A DNA stretch of 64,000 nt from CAYXGZ01 sp964464755 (GTDB taxonomy: Bacteria > Planctomycetota > MHYJ01 > JACPRB01), in NCBI GenBank assembly GCA_964464755.1, contig CAYXGZ010000014.1:8698-72697 (forward strand), given 5' to 3'. Shown here piece by piece: positions 1 to 8,152 of the stretch. The notes under the pieces were generated by a model. It did not search any database, was not told where the DNA came from, and saw only the letters and a list, made by a program, of their open reading frames with translations. The translations under genes were made by a program, and so were the position numbers. Positions within the stretch are counted from its first letter, which is position 1. The number at the start of each line of letters is the position of its first letter.

Positions 1-198
1 CTCTGGACCAACCGCCGCGCGCCCGAGCACCGCGACGCCGACAAGGCGAACGCGAAGATCCAGAAGGAGCGCTTCAAGCTGAAGTACATCCCGTGGTACG
101 TCGTGCTCAAGCCCGACGGGACCGAGGCCGGCAAGGTGGACGGCGAGCTCGATCCCGCCGCCTTCGCCCGCCTGCTGAAGTCCGGACTCGGACAATAA
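1..198 (+). CDS. Thioredoxin-like protein, C-terminal fragment (cut by window start)
   Basis: The frame is open from base 1 to a TAA at 196-198, giving 65 residues of a protein whose start lies outside the window. The fragment has YIPWYVVLKPDG, which resembles the cis-proline strand and the following strand-turn of thioredoxin folds (x-P-x-x-hydrophobic, then a DG turn), and it ends in a helix-like AAFARLLKSGLG. The active-site region is missing, so it cannot be known whether it used Cys or selenocysteine, which matters because two thioredoxin-fold selenoproteins occur further on. A role as a thiol-disulfide oxidoreductase is inferred from the fold only. Confidence 0.6.
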   Translation, partial: LWTNRRAPEHRDADKANAKIQKERFKLKYIPWYVVLKPDGTEAGKVDGELDPAAFARLLKSGLGQ

Positions 199-242
199 TC
201 CGCGCGCGCCTCCGTTCTGGGGGTCGAGACCCGGAGGTCCCC

Positions 243-971
243 ATGAAGCCCGCCGCCTTCCTTCCCGCCCTCTTCATCCTCGCCGCCGCCTGCGCCCACG
301 CGCAGGAGGATCCCCGCCGCCACGCCGAGGAGCTCCAGCGCCAGCACGAGGAGCGGATGCGCGCCCTCGAGCAGGAGCACCGCAACCGGATGGAGGAGGC
401 CAACCGCGACTTCAAGCGGAAGATGGAGGGATTGCAGCAGCAGGAACGGCCCGGGGGTGAGCGCCCCAAGGGCCCGCCCCCCGGCGCCGGGCACCGGCCC
501 GAGGGCGGCGGCGACGAGAAGCTCCACCAGGTGATCCGGCAGCTCCTCCAGCGCGTGGAGCGCCTCGAGCAGGAAGTCGCCCGCCTCCGCGGCGGCCGCG
601 GCCCCGGCCGGGAGCCCGGGCCGGCCCGCCAGGAATACCGCTTCGAGAAGGGTCCGCCGCACGGCCAGCCCCAGGAGCGCCGCGAGTACCGCTTCGAGAA
701 GGGCCCGCCGCCCGGCCAGCCCCAGGAGCGCCGCGAGTACCGCTTCGAGAAGGGCCCGCCGCCCGGACAGTCCGAGGAGCGCCGCGAGTACCGCTTCGAG
801 AAGGGCCCGCCCCCCGGCCAGGGTCCGCGCGGCATGGAACGCCGCCCCGGCGGTCCGCCCCCCGGCCGCGGCGGGTTCGACGGACGCCACGACGAGCTCC
901 GCCGTCGCATGGAGGAGCTCCGCCGCCGCTGGATGGACGACGACCGGCCCCGCGGCCGGCGCGACGACTAG
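243..971 (+). CDS. Secreted coiled-coil protein with four 17-residue repeats
   Basis: This encodes 242 residues of unknown function. The ATG at 243 is chosen because GGAGGT lies 4 nt upstream and because it opens a signal peptide (MKPAAFLPALFILAAACAHA, about residues 1-20). An upstream in-frame start would bury that signal. Residues 22-70 are charged and predicted coiled coil (E/R/Q-rich heptads), and residues about 95-118 form a second short coil. Residues 131-195 contain four nearly identical units of the type EYRFEKGPPPGQPQERR, followed by a Pro/Gly/Arg-rich tail. The composition is highly basic and low in complexity. No catalytic motif is seen. It lies 42 nt before the fabZ-like gene, but that gene has its own promoter. 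Confidence 0.75.
   Translation: MKPAAFLPALFILAAACAHAQEDPRRHAEELQRQHEERMRALEQEHRNRMEEANRDFKRKMEGLQQQERPGGERPKGPPPGAGHRPEGGGDEKLHQVIRQLLQRVERLEQEVARLRGGRGPGREPGPARQEYRFEKGPPHGQPQERREYRFEKGPPPGQPQERREYRFEKGPPPGQSEERREYRFEKGPPPGQGPRGMERRPGGPPPGRGGFDGRHDELRRRMEELRRRWMDDDRPRGRRDD
633..828 (+). repeat. 51-bp tandem repeat, about 3.9 copies, inside a coding region
   Basis: Units start at 633, 684, 735 and 786. Each encodes 17 residues beginning EYRFEKGPP. The nucleotide sequences are almost identical between copies, which points to recent slippage or unequal recombination rather than an old protein repeat. The reading frame is kept because the unit length is a multiple of three. Confidence 0.9.
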
Positions 972-976
972 TTTCC

Positions 977-1004
977 TTGAGGATTCCGGCGGCGCGGGTA
1001 GAAT
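977..1004 (+). promoter_or_regulatory. Sigma-70-type promoter of the fabZ-like gene
   Basis: TTGAGG (977-982), a 16-nt spacer, then TAGAAT (999-1004). The -10 box ends only 8 nt before the ATG at 1013, so transcription should start at or very near the start codon, giving a leaderless or almost leaderless mRNA. No Shine-Dalgarno sequence is present between them. Confidence 0.6.
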
Positions 1005-1012
1005 CCCTCCCC

Positions 1013-1492
1013 ATGCCTCCGCCTCCCCTCTGCGATCCGGCCCGGTTCAAGGCCGACCACGTCCGGTATACGACTGACGACATCCGCAAGGTCCTGCCGC
1101 ACCGCGGCGCGATGGCCCTGCTCGACGCCGTCGCCTTCGTGGACCGCGCCGACGAGATCGCCGTCGGCTACAAGGACGCCCGCCCCGACGAGTTCTGGGT
1201 CCCCGGCCACTTCCCGGGCAACCCGCTGCTGCCCGGCGTCGTCATGGTCGAGGCCGCGGGCCAGCTCGCGGTCTTCTATTACAAGCTCGCCTGCCCCGAG
1301 ATCGCCGACCGCCTCGTCGTCTTCGGCGGCGTCGACAACGTCCGCTTCCGCGGCTCCGTCCGGCCCGGCGACCGGCTCTGGATCGTCGTCAAGAAGGTCG
1401 AGGTGAACCGCCGCGTGGCCAAGTGCGACGCCCAGGGCTACGTGAACGGCAAGCTGACCTTCGAGGGGACCGTCATCGGGCTGCCGGTGTGA
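1013..1492 (+). CDS. FabZ/FabA-like hotdog-fold 3-hydroxyacyl-[ACP] dehydratase
   Basis: The 159-residue protein has the hotdog-family signature: LPHRGAMALLD near residues 28-38, and PGHFPGNPLLPGV with His66, followed 14 residues later by Glu80 in VEAAGQ. These match the FabZ catalytic His/Glu pair and its spacing. The expected reaction is dehydration of beta-hydroxyacyl-ACP in the cytoplasm during fatty-acid synthesis. A stand-alone copy away from other fab genes could instead serve a specialised acyl chain. The start is the ATG at 1013, directly behind a good promoter; a TTG at 977 lies inside the -35 box and is rejected. The stop overlaps the next gene's GTG (GTGA), so the two are probably co-translated. 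Confidence 0.85.
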   Translation: MPPPPLCDPARFKADHVRYTTDDIRKVLPHRGAMALLDAVAFVDRADEIAVGYKDARPDEFWVPGHFPGNPLLPGVVMVEAAGQLAVFYYKLACPEIADRLVVFGGVDNVRFRGSVRPGDRLWIVVKKVEVNRRVAKCDAQGYVNGKLTFEGTVIGLPV

Positions 1493-1659
1493 GGACCTGG
1501 ACCGGCCGCATCCTCCAGGGCCTCGGCCTCGCGATCGTCCTCATCGGCCTCTTCACCGGCGTCTCGCTCAACAACGTCCGCCTCGAGCTCATGTACCTCG
1601 GCGTCGGCGTGGTCGTCTTCTACGGCGGACGCTACGTCGAGACGGGGAAGCTCGGCTAG
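1489..1659 (+). CDS. Small two-helix membrane protein
   Basis: This is a 56-residue protein starting at GTG 1489, which overlaps the stop of the dehydratase gene by 4 nt and supports translational coupling. It has two hydrophobic stretches (about residues 9-25 and 31-46) and a short polar tail, and no motif I recognise. The tight coupling suggests it is made together with the dehydratase, but a functional link is only inferred. Confidence 0.65.
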   Translation: MRTWTGRILQGLGLAIVLIGLFTGVSLNNVRLELMYLGVGVVVFYGGRYVETGKLG

Positions 1660-1712
1660 GGTGGGGTCACGGGGGATCTGAACCCGGGGCGGTCCGGCAC
1701 GTAGGTACTCGC

Positions 1713-2642
1713 ATGAAGTTCCTCCCCGTCCTGCTGCTGCTCGGCGCGTGCGCCGCTCCGCCCGTCCCCGCGCCGCCCCCCTCGTACCAGGACACCGGGC
1801 TCGGCCTGGTCTCCGAAGGACCGATCGCGCTATCCCCCAGCGGTCGATTCGTGGCGCTCTTCCCGGAGCCGAAGCTCCTCGCCGTTCATTCCACGCTGGC
1901 GGGCTCCAAGAGGTGGTCTGCGGAAGCTGATGCGCGGACTCGTCCTCATTGCTACGGGAGCAATCTCTGGGTGGCGACGCAACGCGGGATCCTGACGCGA
2001 TTCGAGGTCGGACAGGGGGAGTTCCTGGGGACCCTGCCCGCGGGAAGGAGAGGAGCCGGATCCTCCGTGACTCCGGTGCCGATCGGAATGGACGATCATG
2101 GAGACCTGCTGCTGGCCGGGAAGTCCGAAATCGAGGTCTACATCCCGGAGCACGGCCGGTGGTATCAACTGCCCAGAACCTTTGGCCCCGGGGCCATCAG
2201 CAAGGACGGCCACCTGATCCTGAGCCTGGGGGATTCACTCGATACCTCCACGATCATCGGCTTCGTCAAGCGTGGAGACTGGAAGCTCAAGATCCACGTC
2301 GCGGCACCAATTCCCTTCAAGCATCTCTCCGGCGATGCCGGATTGGAGCGCGTGGTGCTAGCTGCCGACCGAGGCGACGGCCTCTGGATCTTCCGGCCGG
2401 CGGACCAGGTCCTGGCGAAGGCGCTCGAATTCTCCTCGATCACCGCCCTCGCCGTGAGCCCCGACGGATCGACCCTGGCCGTGGGCGTCGTGGATGGCCG
2501 CGTCCTGATCCACGATTTCCGGACGCTCCGTCTCCAGCAGGAGCTCCCGGGCGAGGAGGCCCCCCAGTCCCTCGCGCTGTCGCGGGACGGAGGCGTCGTC
2601 GCCTGGCTCGACGGCAAGGCCGTCCGGATCTGGAAACGCTAG
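1713..2642 (+). CDS. Lipoprotein with a WD/beta-propeller-like repeat region
   Basis: The 309-residue protein starts with a lipoprotein signal (MKFLPVLLLLGAC; the lipobox LGAC places the lipid on Cys13). The rest has blade-like repeats with turns such as LAVSPDGSTLAVGVVDGR and LALSRDGGVVAWLDG, typical of WD40/YVTN-type propellers. It is probably a periplasmic or outer-membrane-facing binding scaffold, with no catalytic residues evident. The gene uses visibly more A/T third positions than its neighbours, which may mean relaxed selection or a different origin. A box TAGGTA ends 5 nt before the ATG. The 3' end overlaps the convergent gene by 4 nt. Confidence 0.75.
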   Translation: MKFLPVLLLLGACAAPPVPAPPPSYQDTGLGLVSEGPIALSPSGRFVALFPEPKLLAVHSTLAGSKRWSAEADARTRPHCYGSNLWVATQRGILTRFEVGQGEFLGTLPAGRRGAGSSVTPVPIGMDDHGDLLLAGKSEIEVYIPEHGRWYQLPRTFGPGAISKDGHLILSLGDSLDTSTIIGFVKRGDWKLKIHVAAPIPFKHLSGDAGLERVVLAADRGDGLWIFRPADQVLAKALEFSSITALAVSPDGSTLAVGVVDGRVLIHDFRTLRLQQELPGEEAPQSLALSRDGGVVAWLDGKAVRIWKR

Positions 2643-3433
2643 ATCAGCCCCTCGCCCTCGCGAGTCAGCACCGGCCGGCCGCCCGACATCCGGACCAGCC
2701 CCGCCGACTCCAGCCTCCGCAGGACCCGCGCCGCGCGACCCGGGTCCAGGCCTCGCAGAGCCGCCCGCGCCGCATCGTCGTCCGCGCCCCGCAGCGAGGG
2801 CAGCAGCCGCTCCGCCGCCCGGAGCTCCTCCTCCGACGCGCCCCGCAGCAGCCCCGCGCCGCCGAAGATCTCGCCGTACGCGTCGAAGATCATCCCGGGG
2901 ATCGCCGCGGCGCAGCCGAGGGCGAAGTGACCGCGGTCGAGATCGTCCTCGATCGTGAAGGGGTTGCCCACGAGCCCGCCGTACCAGCCGAGGTAGTACG
3001 ACTCCTTGGCCTGGTAGGCCCGCCCCAGCATCCCGAAGATCGCGATCGCGAGCGCGCCGTAGATCGGCCAGAACCACTCCGGCCGCGTCGACTCCAGCGT
3101 CGTGCCGTGCCCCAGGAGCAGCGCGGCCGCGAGGGCGGCCACCGCCCCGCCGACCCAGGCGAAATCGGACTTCGCGACCCTCCAGCGCTCCTTGGGCCGC
3201 GCGAAGTAGGAGATGAACATGAACAGGAGGAAGAGGTCGAACCCGACCAGGTACCCGTGCCGGAACCCGTAATGGTCGATCACGGGGAGGTCCGCGAAGT
3301 GCGCCGCCCAGAGGATGCCCGCCACCGCGCCGACGAGCAGCACCGGCGTCAGCGCGATCGCGAGCACCGTGAAGACGATCCGGTCCCGGCGGTCCCGGGC
3401 CAGGGCCTCCTCGAGGCGGCGTCGGAAGTCCAC
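2639..3433 (-). CDS. Four-helix integral membrane protein of unknown function
   Basis: This 264-residue protein starts at GTG 3433. It has hydrophobic segments at about residues 19-45, 62-76, 92-107 and 121-136, followed by a soluble C-terminal domain rich in Leu/Arg/Ala helices with repeats like LRGADDDAARAALRGLD. Residues 218-264 resemble a small winged-helix-like fold (RVLRRLESAGLV...GGRPVLTREG), but this is only an impression. I recognise no family. It is convergent with the lipoprotein gene and divergent from the next small membrane protein. Confidence 0.65.
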   Translation of the reverse strand: MDFRRRLEEALARDRRDRIVFTVLAIALTPVLLVGAVAGILWAAHFADLPVIDHYGFRHGYLVGFDLFLLFMFISYFARPKERWRVAKSDFAWVGGAVAALAAALLLGHGTTLESTRPEWFWPIYGALAIAIFGMLGRAYQAKESYYLGWYGGLVGNPFTIEDDLDRGHFALGCAAAIPGMIFDAYGEIFGGAGLLRGASEEELRAAERLLPSLRGADDDAARAALRGLDPGRAARVLRRLESAGLVRMSGGRPVLTREGEGLI

Positions 3434-3468
3434 GACCCTAGGACCCCGCCCGCGCTAGGATGTTCCCG

Positions 3469-3828
3469 ATGATCTGGTGGTGGGTCGCGACGGCCGCCGC
3501 GTTGCTCCTCGGCTTCCTCACGCTGGGGATCCCGGGCGCGCTCTGGGTCGTCGTCTCCACGCCCGTCCTGCGCGTCCTCTTCGGCCGCGACTGGCGGGAG
3601 CGGATGTCGGGGGACCGGGCCTGGCCCGCGATGCTCATGATCGCCTTCCTCTGGCCCGCCGCCATCGTCCCCGCGCGCCTGCTCGCGGCGAGGGTGGCGC
3701 CCGCCGGCTGGGAGTTCTGGGGCGTCGTGCTGGGGACGATCTTCGCGGGCGGCCTGCTCGTCACGGTGATCGTCGTCGCGGCCGCCGGCCCGCCTAGTTC
3801 CGGCCGTCCCGGACCTGCACGTCGCTGA
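3469..3828 (+). CDS. Small three-helix membrane protein
   Basis: The 119-residue protein has hydrophobic segments at about 2-35, 48-66 and 74-102. Two ATGs are possible (3460 and 3469). The second is preferred because AGGA (3457-3460) sits 8 nt upstream as a ribosome site. The same bases also form a possible -10 box (TAGGAT, 3456-3461) 7 nt before the ATG, so a leaderless mRNA is an alternative reading. The last 35 nt overlap the 3' end of the convergent kinase gene. Function is unknown. Confidence 0.55.
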   Translation: MIWWWVATAAALLLGFLTLGIPGALWVVVSTPVLRVLFGRDWRERMSGDRAWPAMLMIAFLWPAAIVPARLLAARVAPAGWEFWGVVLGTIFAGGLLVTVIVVAAAGPPSSGRPGPARR

Positions 3829-6800
3829 ACGACGCCTCGGCGTTGCTCCAGAGCCCGAGCATCCCCTTCGGGTCCATCGCCCGCTTCACCGCGTAGACCG
3901 GCTGGACCTTGCCGACCTCGCCGAAGCACACGACGGTGATCTCCCCGTCGCTGACGACCGCGACCTCGTAGAGCTCGCGCGGCTTCACCTTCGCGGGGAG
4001 GTCCTCGGCGCGCTCGGCCTCCCAGCTCCCCTCGCGCCGCCGCGCGGTCTCGAGCTTGCCGGACGAGCGGACCGCGGCCCGCCGAGCGTCGCCGATCACG
4101 TCCTCGGCGTCGAAGAGCAGCGCGAGGTCCCAGCTCTGCTGGAGCTGGTTCAGCCGGAGCTTGGCGCGGAAGCCCGTCGCGCCCTCGGTGCGGGCCTTCT
4201 CGACGAAGAGCGGGCTGCCGCCGGCGAGGACCATCGCGTTGGCGGCGGAGTCGTACTTCGCGGGCGCGGGCGTGCCGCCGTTCTTGCCGGACCAGGTCCA
4301 GGCCTTGCCGGTCGGGGTGGGGGTCTGCATCGGCACGGCGGTCCAGGTCCCGGTCTGCAGCAGCGCGGCGCCGTAGAGCTGGAGCACCTCGTCGGCGCGG
4401 TACTCCTCGTGGTCCTTGCGGATCTTCTGGACGAGCTGGCGGACCCGGGTCCAGTTGCGCTCGCCCTTCGCGGCCTGGGCCTCCTCGAACCAGTAGCGCG
4501 AGCGGGCCTCCTGGACGAGGAGCTTGAGGGTCGCCGTGTAGTCGCGGTCCTCGTGCTCGCGGGCGGTCTCCTCGAGGGCCTTGTGGGCCTCGGCGTACTT
4601 GCGGGCGGCCGCGAGGTCGTTGGCGCGGCGGAGGAACTCGCGCGCCATCCGTTCCCGCTCCATCTCGATGCGCTCGGCGAGGTCGTCGAGGCGGAACGCA
4701 GGGACGGGGGCGCCGTGCTCGCGGGCCTTCTCCATCCAGCGCTTCGCCTGGGCGAAGCGGTCGGGCGCGGCGGAGTAGAGGTACGCGACGCCCACCGCGT
4801 AGCAGAGCCGGGACTGGGCGGGCTCGGCGAGGGCGCGGGCCACCGGGTCCTGCGCGCCGTTCTCCGACGCGCAGCAGAGCAGGGCCACGTCGCGGGCGGG
4901 CAGGTCCTCCAGCGAGACGTTCTTCACCGGGCCGGCGGGGCCCACGAAGGTGAACGGGTCGCCGGGCTTCGCGGCCGGCAGCAGCTTCCCCGGGGTCCGG
5001 CCGAAGCGCTCGAGGACCACCTCGGCGTCCTTGAGCCGGGCGACGCCGCGGTCCGCGCGCCGGCGCACCCACTCCCAGCGCAGGATGTCGCCGCAGAGGC
5101 AGGCGAGGCGGGCCGCGGGCGTGGACTTGTCCGCCGCGGGCACCTCGATCTCGAGGCGGTTCAACCAGGACTCGCACTCCTCCTCGCGGGCCTCGCTCGG
5201 CTTGAAGGCCTGGAGCGTGGCGATGGGGAGCTTGCCGAGCCGGACGATGGACCCCGCGAGCTTGCGGGGAGGGTACTTGCCGAGGTAGCCGAGCACGCCC
5301 TCCCAGGCCTCGTCGCTGCGGCGGCGGGCGAGGACGGACTCGAGCGCCGCCTCGAGGTCGCCCACCTCGCTGGAGATCCGGGGCAGGAGCTGGAAGCGCC
5401 GCTCCGCCTCGCGGTCGGCGGCCCGGTCCTTGAGCTCGACGAGCCGGTCGCGGAACTCGCCGGGCGCGTTGGCGAGGAGGACCTCGAGCCGGGCCGCGGC
5501 GTCCTCGAACTCGTCCGCCTCGATGAGCGCGGGGACGTTCTTCTGGAGGTCGGCCTGGACCTGCGCGACGATCGCGGTCTCGGTGTCGGCGAGCTCCTTG
5601 CGGATGCCGCGGCCGGTCTCGCAGATCTCGCGGAGCGTGGGGGGGAACTGGAGCAGCAGCTTGCGCGCGGTGAAGAGGTCCTTGTCCGCCTTCGCGGCGT
5701 CGAGGCGGGGCCGGAGGTCCTCGGCGTAGCCGCGGGACACGGCCTCGGCCGACTCGCGGATGGCGCGGCGCCCGGCCTCGACGATCGCGGCGCTGCCCGG
5801 GCGGTTGGCGTACTTGACGGCGAGGCGCTCGACGCGCTGGAGGGCGTCGGGGTAGACGGCGACGTCGCGGGGCCCGGACTCCGCGGCCTCGCGCTGGATG
5901 GCCTCGACGAGCCGGCGGGCCTCGTCGAGCTCGGGGTCGGCGGCCTCCGGGGTGGGCAGGGCCGCTCCGGAGCCGGGCCGGGGCTCGGGGGACGGCCGGG
6001 CGGACGCGGGGACGCCCTTCCAGAGGAGCAGGGCGATCACGAACGACGCGGCGCCGGCGACGATCCAGGGCCAGGCGGCCTTGCGCTCGCGGACCACGGG
6101 GACGGTGGAGCGCAGCGTGGACGGCGGGCGGCCGTCGAGGAAGGCGGCCAGGTCGCCCGCGGCGGAGCCCGCGGAGCGGTAGCGGTCCTCGGGCCGCTTG
6201 GCCATCATCCGCAGGACGATGTCGTTGATCGCGACGGGGATCTTGGAGTTCAGGTTCACCGGCGAGACGGGCGTCTCGTGGATGTGCTTGTTGAGGATGG
6301 CCAGCGCGTTGCGGCCCGAGAACGGAACGCGGCCGGTGAGCAGGGTGTAGAGGGTGACGCCGGCGCTGTAGATGTCCGAGGCGGCCGTCGGGGCCCGGCC
6401 CTTCGCCTGCTCGGGGGAGATGAAGTAGGGCGTGCCGACGACGGTGTTCGTCTCCGTGAGCCGGTGGTGCGCGTCGGCCTGGATCGCGAGGCCGAAGTCG
6501 AGGATCTTCGGCTGGTTCTGCGGCGTGACGAGGATGTTGTCGGGCTTCACGTCGCGGTGGATGACGCCGGCCTCGTGGGCGTGCTGGAGGCCCTCGAGGA
6601 CGCCCTGGACGAGGCGGGCCGCGTCGCGCGGGGGCAGGGTGCCGAGGACGTTGAGGACGGCCTGGAGGGACTCGCCCTCCACGTACTGCATGACGATGAA
6701 GTAGGTCCCGCCCTCGTGGCCGATGTCGTAGATCGACACGATGTTCGGGTGCTCGAGGCGGCCCGCGGTCGTCGCCTCGCGCTGGAAGCGGGCGATGTAC

Positions 6801-6964
6801 TCGGCGTCCTTGGAGAGGTGCTCGGGGAGGATCTTGACGGCGACCTTGCGCTGCAGGGCGGTCTGGAGGCCGAGGTAGACGGAGCCCATCCCGCCGGAGC
6901 CCAGCTTCTCGAGCAGCTGGACCCCGCCGAGGACGGTCCCCACCAGCGGATCGGCCTTCGTCAT
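3794..6964 (-). CDS. Transmembrane Ser/Thr protein kinase with long extracytoplasmic region
   Basis: The 1056-residue protein is a Hanks-type kinase. It has the glycine loop GSGGMGSVY (about 22-30), catalytic Lys (VAVKIL, about 44), HRDVKPDN (about 136-143), DFG (about 156-158) and SPEQ in the activation segment, so it should be active. The kinase domain ends near 280, and a single transmembrane helix lies at about 300-318. The 730-residue remainder is helical, TPR-like and finally beta-rich (about 860-1056), resembling a LamG/DUF1080-type sugar-binding sandwich. The ATG at 6964 is preferred over a GTG 6 nt upstream. It is the last gene of a minus-strand cluster after a GGDEF protein and an MshEN-motif protein (33-nt gap), which suggests a shared signalling task. 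Confidence 0.9.
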   Translation of the reverse strand: MTKADPLVGTVLGGVQLLEKLGSGGMGSVYLGLQTALQRKVAVKILPEHLSKDAEYIARFQREATTAGRLEHPNIVSIYDIGHEGGTYFIVMQYVEGESLQAVLNVLGTLPPRDAARLVQGVLEGLQHAHEAGVIHRDVKPDNILVTPQNQPKILDFGLAIQADAHHRLTETNTVVGTPYFISPEQAKGRAPTAASDIYSAGVTLYTLLTGRVPFSGRNALAILNKHIHETPVSPVNLNSKIPVAINDIVLRMMAKRPEDRYRSAGSAAGDLAAFLDGRPPSTLRSTVPVVRERKAAWPWIVAGAASFVIALLLWKGVPASARPSPEPRPGSGAALPTPEAADPELDEARRLVEAIQREAAESGPRDVAVYPDALQRVERLAVKYANRPGSAAIVEAGRRAIRESAEAVSRGYAEDLRPRLDAAKADKDLFTARKLLLQFPPTLREICETGRGIRKELADTETAIVAQVQADLQKNVPALIEADEFEDAAARLEVLLANAPGEFRDRLVELKDRAADREAERRFQLLPRISSEVGDLEAALESVLARRRSDEAWEGVLGYLGKYPPRKLAGSIVRLGKLPIATLQAFKPSEAREEECESWLNRLEIEVPAADKSTPAARLACLCGDILRWEWVRRRADRGVARLKDAEVVLERFGRTPGKLLPAAKPGDPFTFVGPAGPVKNVSLEDLPARDVALLCCASENGAQDPVARALAEPAQSRLCYAVGVAYLYSAAPDRFAQAKRWMEKAREHGAPVPAFRLDDLAERIEMERERMAREFLRRANDLAAARKYAEAHKALEETAREHEDRDYTATLKLLVQEARSRYWFEEAQAAKGERNWTRVRQLVQKIRKDHEEYRADEVLQLYGAALLQTGTWTAVPMQTPTPTGKAWTWSGKNGGTPAPAKYDSAANAMVLAGGSPLFVEKARTEGATGFRAKLRLNQLQQSWDLALLFDAEDVIGDARRAAVRSSGKLETARRREGSWEAERAEDLPAKVKPRELYEVAVVSDGEITVVCFGEVGKVQPVYAVKRAMDPKGMLGLWSNAEASFSDVQVRDGRN

Positions 6965-6997
6965 CGCCACCCCGGTATGTGGTACGGCCCCGGAGCG

Positions 6998-8152
6998 CTA
7001 CTCGTGGGGCGGTCCCGATTCGCCGTCCGCGGCCCGGCGGGCCTCGCGGAGGGCCTCGTCGGTCTCGCGCAGCTCCTTGGGCTCCATCCCGCCGATCTTC
7101 TCCCAGGCGCCGTACTGCTTCCAGACCCAGAGGAGCCGGGCCCAGCGGTCCTCGACGCGGCCGAGGGCGCCGCGCAGCGCGCCGTCCCGGGCCCGGGCGT
7201 CGCCGCTGCGCCGGGCGTCCCGCGTCATCCCCCACAGGGAGACGGCGAGGAGGGCCATGCCCACGGCGGCGAACGAGAGGCGGGCGGGGCGGCCGAGCGA
7301 GCTCCATGCGGCCATGAGGAGCGCGAAGTAGAGCAGGGGCCAGGTGATGCCGCCGTGCCGCAGCACGAGGTGGTCGAGCGCGCCGGCCGCCGGGGCGGGG
7401 GCCGGGGCGGCCGCCGTCGCGGGCTTCGCCGGGGCCGGCCCGTGCTCCATCGGCGAGTGCGTGATGAACGCGGTGCCCGTGGTCGTCGGGGCCCGCGAGC
7501 CGGTGGGGATCGACAGGACGCGGTAGCAGCGGCAGCAGGCGAAGCGCGTGCCGGGCTCGAGGCCCTCGACGAGGAACGTGGCGCCGCAGCCGTCGCAGCG
7601 GACCGCGCCCTTCTCCTGGCGGCGGAGGATCTCGAGGACCTGCTCGCGCGACAGCTGCCCCGCCTCGAGGAGGAGCCGCCCGACGGGGACGTTCTCGCCT
7701 TTCGCGCGGAGTTCCTTCTGCTTCTCCATCGCCGCGTGGACCTGCTCCGTCGTGCAGAAGCCGGCGCCGACGGCGAGGTGGCCGAAGAGCCCGCCCTCCT
7801 GCGGCTTGACGACGCGCTCCGAGCTGTTGACGCGCTGGATGTCGAGGATGACCTCGACCTGGAGGGCCGTCAGCCAGCCCTGGTCCTGGAGGACGCGGCC
7901 GAGCGTCGGCTTGGCGGGCGAGGTCTTCTGGATCTTCAGCGCCTCCGCGAGCTGGTCCTCGCTGAGGAAGCGCTCCTGGACGGCGATGCTGCCGAAGAGC
8001 GAGACGGCCGGGGAGGCGGAGGAGGGCGTCGCGTCCGGCGCCTCGCCGTCGATCGGGAGCGGGTCGGCGAGCGACGGGGCCTCGGCGGCGAAGAGCGTGC
8101 TGTCGAGGCTCTCGTCGGGTCGGGAGCTGCGGGTCTCGGGGGCGGAGCTCAC
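6998..8152 (-). CDS. Membrane protein with four MshEN-type motifs and a zinc ribbon
   Basis: The 384-residue protein starts at GTG 8152, overlapping the stop of the GGDEF gene (GTGA). It has four 24-residue motifs of the pattern x-G-x-x-L-x(4)-G-x-[LC]-[ST]-x(2)-Q-x(6)-Q at about 52-75, 83-106, 122-145 and 156-179. This is the arrangement of MshEN/T2SSE-N domains, several of which bind cyclic di-GMP. A CxxC...CxxC ribbon follows (Cys186/189 and Cys206/209), then an Ala/Pro linker, two transmembrane helices (about 270-286 and 293-309) and a cytoplasmic tail. Directly downstream of a diguanylate cyclase, it is a plausible cyclic di-GMP receptor that links to the kinase. The arginine expected at the motif start is often replaced, so binding needs testing. 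Confidence 0.7.
   Translation of the reverse strand: MSSAPETRSSRPDESLDSTLFAAEAPSLADPLPIDGEAPDATPSSASPAVSLFGSIAVQERFLSEDQLAEALKIQKTSPAKPTLGRVLQDQGWLTALQVEVILDIQRVNSSERVVKPQEGGLFGHLAVGAGFCTTEQVHAAMEKQKELRAKGENVPVGRLLLEAGQLSREQVLEILRRQEKGAVRCDGCGATFLVEGLEPGTRFACCRCYRVLSIPTGSRAPTTTGTAFITHSPMEHGPAPAKPATAAAPAPAPAAGALDHLVLRHGGITWPLLYFALLMAAWSSLGRPARLSFAAVGMALLAVSLWGMTRDARRSGDARARDGALRGALGRVEDRWARLLWVWKQYGAWEKIGGMEPKELRETDEALREARRAADGESGPPHE

Noticed and set aside
633..828. Tandem repeats as a CRISPR array
   Set aside because: There are no spacers; the units are contiguous, in frame and coding.
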